A stretch of 63,142 nt of DNA from positions 1-63,142 of the forward strand of contig JAFGMO010000061.1 in assembly GCA_016927475.1 (NCBI GenBank), written 5' to 3'. A program made the translations under genes and the position numbers. Every line of letters begins with the position of its first letter. The first letter of the stretch is position 1. This DNA is from Candidatus Aminicenantota bacterium. GTDB lineage: Bacteria > Acidobacteriota > Aminicenantia > Aminicenantales > Aminicenantaceae. The notes under the pieces are model-generated. The model had not been told where the DNA came from. It searched no databases and saw only the letters and a program-made list of their open reading frames with translations. Shown in pieces: positions 57,893-63,142 of the stretch.

Positions 57893-58320
57893 CTATTCGT
57901 ACCGCAGGGAATCGTCCGGATTGGCCCTTGCGGCGCGTAAAATCTGCCAGCTTACGGTCAGAAGAGAGATAAAGAGGACGGCCAACCCCGTCAGAATAAA
58001 TGTCCACCAATCAATACTTATTCGATAGGCAAACCTCTGAAGCCAGCGGATTATCATAAAATAGGCTAAAGGCCAGATCAAAATATTGGCGATAACCACC
58101 AGCACGAAAAATTCTTTGGATATGTGTTTGATGATGTTCGAAACGGTCGCCCCGAGCACCTTGCGTATCTCAATTTCTTTGGTGCGCTGTTCGGCTGTGT
58201 AAGAAGACAGGCCCAATCTCCCGAGACAGGAAATAAAAAGCGCAAGGACGTTGAAACACGTAGCTCCTTGGCGATAGGATCCTCCATTTCCATAGCCCTT
58301 AAGGCGGCCTGCTTGAAAGG
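57893..58320 (-). pseudogene. permease remnant with internal deletion and frameshift
   Basis: The part 57893-58255 is a clean C-terminal FtsX block: FNVLALFISCLGRLGLSSYT, AEQRTKEIEIRKVLGATV and the tail DDSLRYE. Just upstream, in another frame, FKQAALRAMEMEDPIAKEL is a piece of the middle periplasmic domain (compare AVRAMGLENPIGKRF in the 19230 permease). The DNA between is missing. The 215 bases 57893-58107 are nearly identical to 62928-63142. The 58321-58580 stretch beyond holds no recognised gene. Confidence 0.75.
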
Positions 58321-58580
58321 GAGCCGGCGTCTAAAGCGCCCGGTCCCCTCTTTCATTCATCACTTAACGCAACAATTCAGCGCTTAAGTACCGACACCAT
58401 TCTCCTCTTCACCGTCAGTTTATCCTGTTTTTTATAACCTGCAGGAACAGAATAGATCCCGTAAGGAATCCAGTTGCTAAATCTCGTCAGGGCCGCTATA
58501 GATAGCCTCATATCCTTGTTTGGTCCAGCCGTTGGGTGAAAAAAGGGAAACTTATAGTTCAACCATCGCTATTTGTTTTT

Positions 58581-59510
58581 TCATTTGTCAACCCGACGCG
58601 CAAACACGGTCATAATCGAACTCAATCTAACGCGGTCGCTGATAGAGAAGAAAATCAATCCAAGCAACCGGACAGGCCAGAATTTTAGTGCAGCCAGGAG
58701 CACCTTTCGCCAACGGGGGCATCGCTCGCGCGCCCACAGGTCAAGGCTTAGTAAGAACACATGATACCGCCCGGTGAACGAGATTGTTTTAATCAACTCA
58801 AAGCCAGCTTCTTCCAAATAACGCGCTGTCACATCGTGGGTAAACAAATGGAGATGACGCGGCACATCCCATCCGCCCCAGTAAGAACCAAACAGACCTA
58901 TCTCCCATGTCTCAGGGTTAGGTAGGCTCATTACTAAAATGCCACCAATGCGTAGTACGCGGGCAACCTCTTGCAGCGTAGCCTTTGGATCGGTGACATG
59001 CTCCAAGACATCCCACATGGTAACGACATCAAACGAATTATCTCTGAACCCTGCCTCCTCCAGAGTGCCGGTGAATACATCCAACCCCAGCCGGTCGCGG
59101 GCATAATTTGAGGCATGTCGGTTGGGCTCAACCCCTACCGGTTGCCAACTACCATGCCGGCGCATCGCCTCCAAAAAGTTACCAGTCGCACATCCCACGT
59201 CTAGCACTCTCCCCGGCTCCCGACCAGCGACCTGCGTCACAGCGCAATACCGTTTGTACATCCCATAGCGTCGGTCCCAGCGTTTCAACAAATTTGGCTC
59301 ATCGTCAATCGCTTTCGAATAGGGAATATAGTCCACCAGATAATGCCGATCTAACTGTTTGCGGGTAGGCATAGGGTCAAGATACATCAGGCCACATTGC
59401 CGACAACGGACTAGATGGTATTTACCAGGGATATTGTGGAACCGATCCCGTCCTTTATAGAGCAGGCTCGTATCTTTAGCACGGCAAAGATTGCAGGATT
59501 TGTGTATCAT
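58581..59510 (-). CDS. class I SAM-dependent methyltransferase with zinc-ribbon N-terminus
   Basis: Residues 1-45 carry two CxxC pairs (KSCNLCRAKD; RCRQCGLMYL). The methyltransferase core has RVLDVGCATGNFLEAM (motif I) and VVTMWDVLEHVTDP. Such proteins often modify sugars or nucleotide-linked intermediates in polysaccharide clusters. The ATG at 59510 is chosen over the TTG at 59513. It is the last gene of the 62.6-58.6 kb operon, 42 bases after the fucose synthase gene. Confidence 0.88.
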   Translation of the reverse strand: MIHKSCNLCRAKDTSLLYKGRDRFHNIPGKYHLVRCRQCGLMYLDPMPTRKQLDRHYLVDYIPYSKAIDDEPNLLKRWDRRYGMYKRYCAVTQVAGREPGRVLDVGCATGNFLEAMRRHGSWQPVGVEPNRHASNYARDRLGLDVFTGTLEEAGFRDNSFDVVTMWDVLEHVTDPKATLQEVARVLRIGGILVMSLPNPETWEIGLFGSYWGGWDVPRHLHLFTHDVTARYLEEAGFELIKTISFTGRYHVFLLSLDLWARERCPRWRKVLLAALKFWPVRLLGLIFFSISDRVRLSSIMTVFARRVDK

Positions 59511-59552
59511 CAACGTTCACCTCATGCAGCGTTTGGTGCGCAAGTATACCGG

Positions 59553-61678
<2,126 letters not shown>

Positions 61679-61682
61679 TGTC

Positions 61683-62579
61683 TCACCTCGGTAGGCAAGC
61701 CTCGATGAATCCGTCATACAAGCCGCGCAGATAGGCGCGCGCTGATAGGCCTTTACCTTCGCAGATCAGCCTCAATACCGTTTTGATAGCACTTCCGGCA
61801 CGGTAGGGCAACACAATCAGCCAACGGAATCCGCGCACGTGCTTGTAAAAAAAGAGCACGCTGCTGCGACCCATCCAATAGCGTTCGTTTAGCGAATCGC
61901 TACCGCCGCTACTGACAGCTACCTTATGCCAGACCCAAGCCTGTGGCGATAGCAAGAGCTTGAAACCAGCCTGGCGTGTCCGAAGCGAAAGGTCCGAGTC
62001 TTCATAGTACATAAAGAACCGCTCGTCAAACAGTCCCACCTCTGTCAGCAAGCGACGCGAGAGTAATAGAGCGCAGCCGACAAAGTAGTCTCGTTCCAAC
62101 ACCTCACCCCACTGCCCCTTATCAACCTGCCCCCGTCCATCCCCTGTCTTTTCTAAAGTTAATGGATGACACATACCACCTACTGACCAGATATGGGCCG
62201 GGTTGGAGGCGTTATAAATCTTGGGCGCTACCATACCTACGTCAGGGCCGGCCAAGAAGATCAGATGATTCAGGGCTGCCGGGTCGACCAGCGTATCGTT
62301 GTTGAGCAAAAAGACATAGTCGGCACCCTGTTCCAAAGCGTGGCGCAATCCCACATTGCAGCCAGCGGCAAAACCTAAATTACTCTCGTTAACGATGACC
62401 TCAACAGTAGGGTTTTTCTGTGCCACCAATTGGGGTGTCCCGTCACTCGACCCATTATCTACCAGTAGCAGGCGTAGATTGGGATAGTCGAGCTTGGTGA
62501 GTGATGATAGACAAGCCAAGGTATCCTCGCACCGGTTCCAGTTCAAGATCACAGCATACACCATGGGATAGAATGCCAT
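61683..62579 (-). CDS. glycosyltransferase family 2
   Basis: It is a rhamnosyltransferase-like GT-A enzyme: YAVILNWNRCEDTLACLSSL, LLVDNGSSDGTPQLV, VFLLNNDTLVDPAAL (the DxD-like site) and FMYYEDSDLSLRTRQAGF. At 298 residues it is full length. Its ATG overlaps the TAA of an upstream frame (TAATG), so it was probably translated downstream of another glycosyltransferase now reduced to a fragment. Confidence 0.9.
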   Translation of the reverse strand: MAFYPMVYAVILNWNRCEDTLACLSSLTKLDYPNLRLLLVDNGSSDGTPQLVAQKNPTVEVIVNESNLGFAAGCNVGLRHALEQGADYVFLLNNDTLVDPAALNHLIFLAGPDVGMVAPKIYNASNPAHIWSVGGMCHPLTLEKTGDGRGQVDKGQWGEVLERDYFVGCALLLSRRLLTEVGLFDERFFMYYEDSDLSLRTRQAGFKLLLSPQAWVWHKVAVSSGGSDSLNERYWMGRSSVLFFYKHVRGFRWLIVLPYRAGSAIKTVLRLICEGKGLSARAYLRGLYDGFIEACLPR

Positions 62580-62700
62580 TACTCAGCAGGACCTTTCAAA
62601 TCTATTACCTTTTTTGCTCTACTCAACTGGTGGGTAGTGCCGAATACTCCCAGGCAGATGTCAGCAGATGAGATCCGTATGATCTTGGAGAATGTGCGCC
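62579..62700 (-). pseudogene. glycosyltransferase family 4 fragment
   Basis: About 40 codons before the TAA at 62579 read FSKIIRISSADICLGVFGTT then HQLSRAKKVIDLKG. ADICLGxFG...A(K/R)xVI is a known stretch of GT4 enzymes just before the donor-binding loop. The rest of the gene is not found upstream, so it is a truncated relic at the edge of the island. The remaining part of this gap (62701-62849) shows nothing. Confidence 0.5.
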
Positions 62701-62849
62701 GCCTCCACAATGTGCTAAACCCCATGGAGTGGGACAAATTTGCCGTGATAGACAACCTTGAAAGTCTGTGAGGAAGCGGATGGCTTGGCGAGATGATGTT
62801 TTGTAGGAAATTCCTTTTCGCCCTATCATAAAATCTCCCGGAATTATTC

Positions 62850-62912
62850 TCAATATCCATCCACTAACATCTATAAATAAGACTATCACGTCCAGAGCGA
62901 CAAGGTCAACGA
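62850..62912 (+). repeat. 63-bp dispersed intergenic repeat
   Basis: It aligns without gaps to 30205-30267 (about 44 of 63 identical by eye, with strongly conserved ends). Its right end, CAAGGTCAACGACTCAAAAA, nearly recurs at 41081-41100. It lies directly next to the permease 3' end at 62928. Confidence 0.45.
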
Positions 62913-62927
62913 CTCAAAAATTTGAAG

Positions 62928-63142
62928 CTATTCGTACCGCAGGGAATCGCCCGGATTAGCCCTTGCGGCGCGAAATATTTGCCAGCTCACGGTCAAAAGA
63001 GAAACAAAGAGGACGGCCAATCCCGTCAAAATAAATGTCCACCCATCAATACTGATTCGATAGGCAAACCTTTGAAGCCATTGGTTCATGACATAATAAG
63101 CTAAAGGCCAGATCAAAATATTGGCGATAACCACCAGCACGA
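62928..63142 (-). CDS. FtsX/MacB-like permease, C-terminal part (runs off the window)
   Basis: The frame encodes VVIANILIWPLAYYVMNQWL and QRFAYRISIDGWTFILTGLA, and the tail GDSLRYE. It continues past the right edge, so its state cannot be judged. It is nearly identical in DNA to 57893-58107, which belongs to a broken copy. No separate short gene is proposed here. Confidence 0.8.
   Translation of the reverse strand, partial: VLVVIANILIWPLAYYVMNQWLQRFAYRISIDGWTFILTGLAVLFVSLLTVSWQIFRAARANPGDSLRYE

Noticed and set aside
52207..58571. Shared TTCAACCATCGCT at 52207 and 58559
   Set aside because: A 13-base match is expected by chance many times in a window of this size, and the flanks do not align.
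62928..63140. Separate 70-residue gene at the right edge
   Set aside because: It is only the visible 3' end of a large permease; the internal start is not real.

Overview
The window looks like chromosomal DNA of an uncultured, fermentative or anaerobic Gram-negative-type bacterium, most likely of the Acidobacteriota/Aminicenantes lineage. This is an inference from gene content, not from a marker gene. The hints are repeated pairs of a PadR-type regulator with a very large FtsX/MacB-like permease carrying an N-terminal prefix domain, a 6-bladed propeller lipoprotein, DUF362/polyferredoxin genes, RND efflux with a TolC-type partner, and sigma-54 promoters. No rRNA, tRNA, CRISPR array or prophage was recognised.

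Layout. 1-18.8 kb is mostly housekeeping and sugar metabolism: dnaE (running off the left edge), guaA, archaeal-type phosphoglycerate mutase, N-acetylmuramoyl-alanine amidase, a DUF362 protein overlapping a NapH/NapG-like fused polyferredoxin, GH29 fucosidase convergent with a GH127 enzyme, a UroD-like methyltransferase overlapping a PfkB kinase, exonuclease III, TspO and a second DUF362 protein. 19-29 kb holds three large permeases, a signal-peptide methyltransferase and broken TPR genes. 29-45 kb holds a TM1410/GH114-like lipoprotein, an ECF sigma/anti-sigma/DUF4097 operon with its own ECF-type promoter, an RND efflux operon, a cyclase/ICMT-like pair, and three exported proteins (a metallophosphoesterase, a propeller and an unrecognised HExxH protein).

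45-58.4 kb is an accessory, decaying zone. It has two more PadR-permease modules, a frameshifted methyltransferase fused to a VCBS fragment, a serine hydrolase split by one in-frame stop, fragments of a histidine kinase, a permease and an ankyrin/MBL gene, and an IS91-type transposase in two pieces around an AT-rich DUF4143 ATPase gene. A 65-bp direct repeat flanks that ATPase. 58.5-62.7 kb is a GC-richer surface-polysaccharide island (SAM methyltransferase, GDP-fucose synthase, GT4, GT2 and a GT4 fragment). It lies between two near-identical permease 3' ends in direct orientation.

How it fits together. The window has five long permease genes and three permease fragments but no ABC ATPase. 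Three permeases are preceded by their own PadR gene, overlapping or a few bases away. One permease and both paralogous methyltransferases have sigma-54 -24/-12 elements, two of them with GGAC/GTCC-type upstream palindromes. The main story is a repeatedly duplicated regulator-permease family whose copies appear to seed deletions, fusions and insertions.
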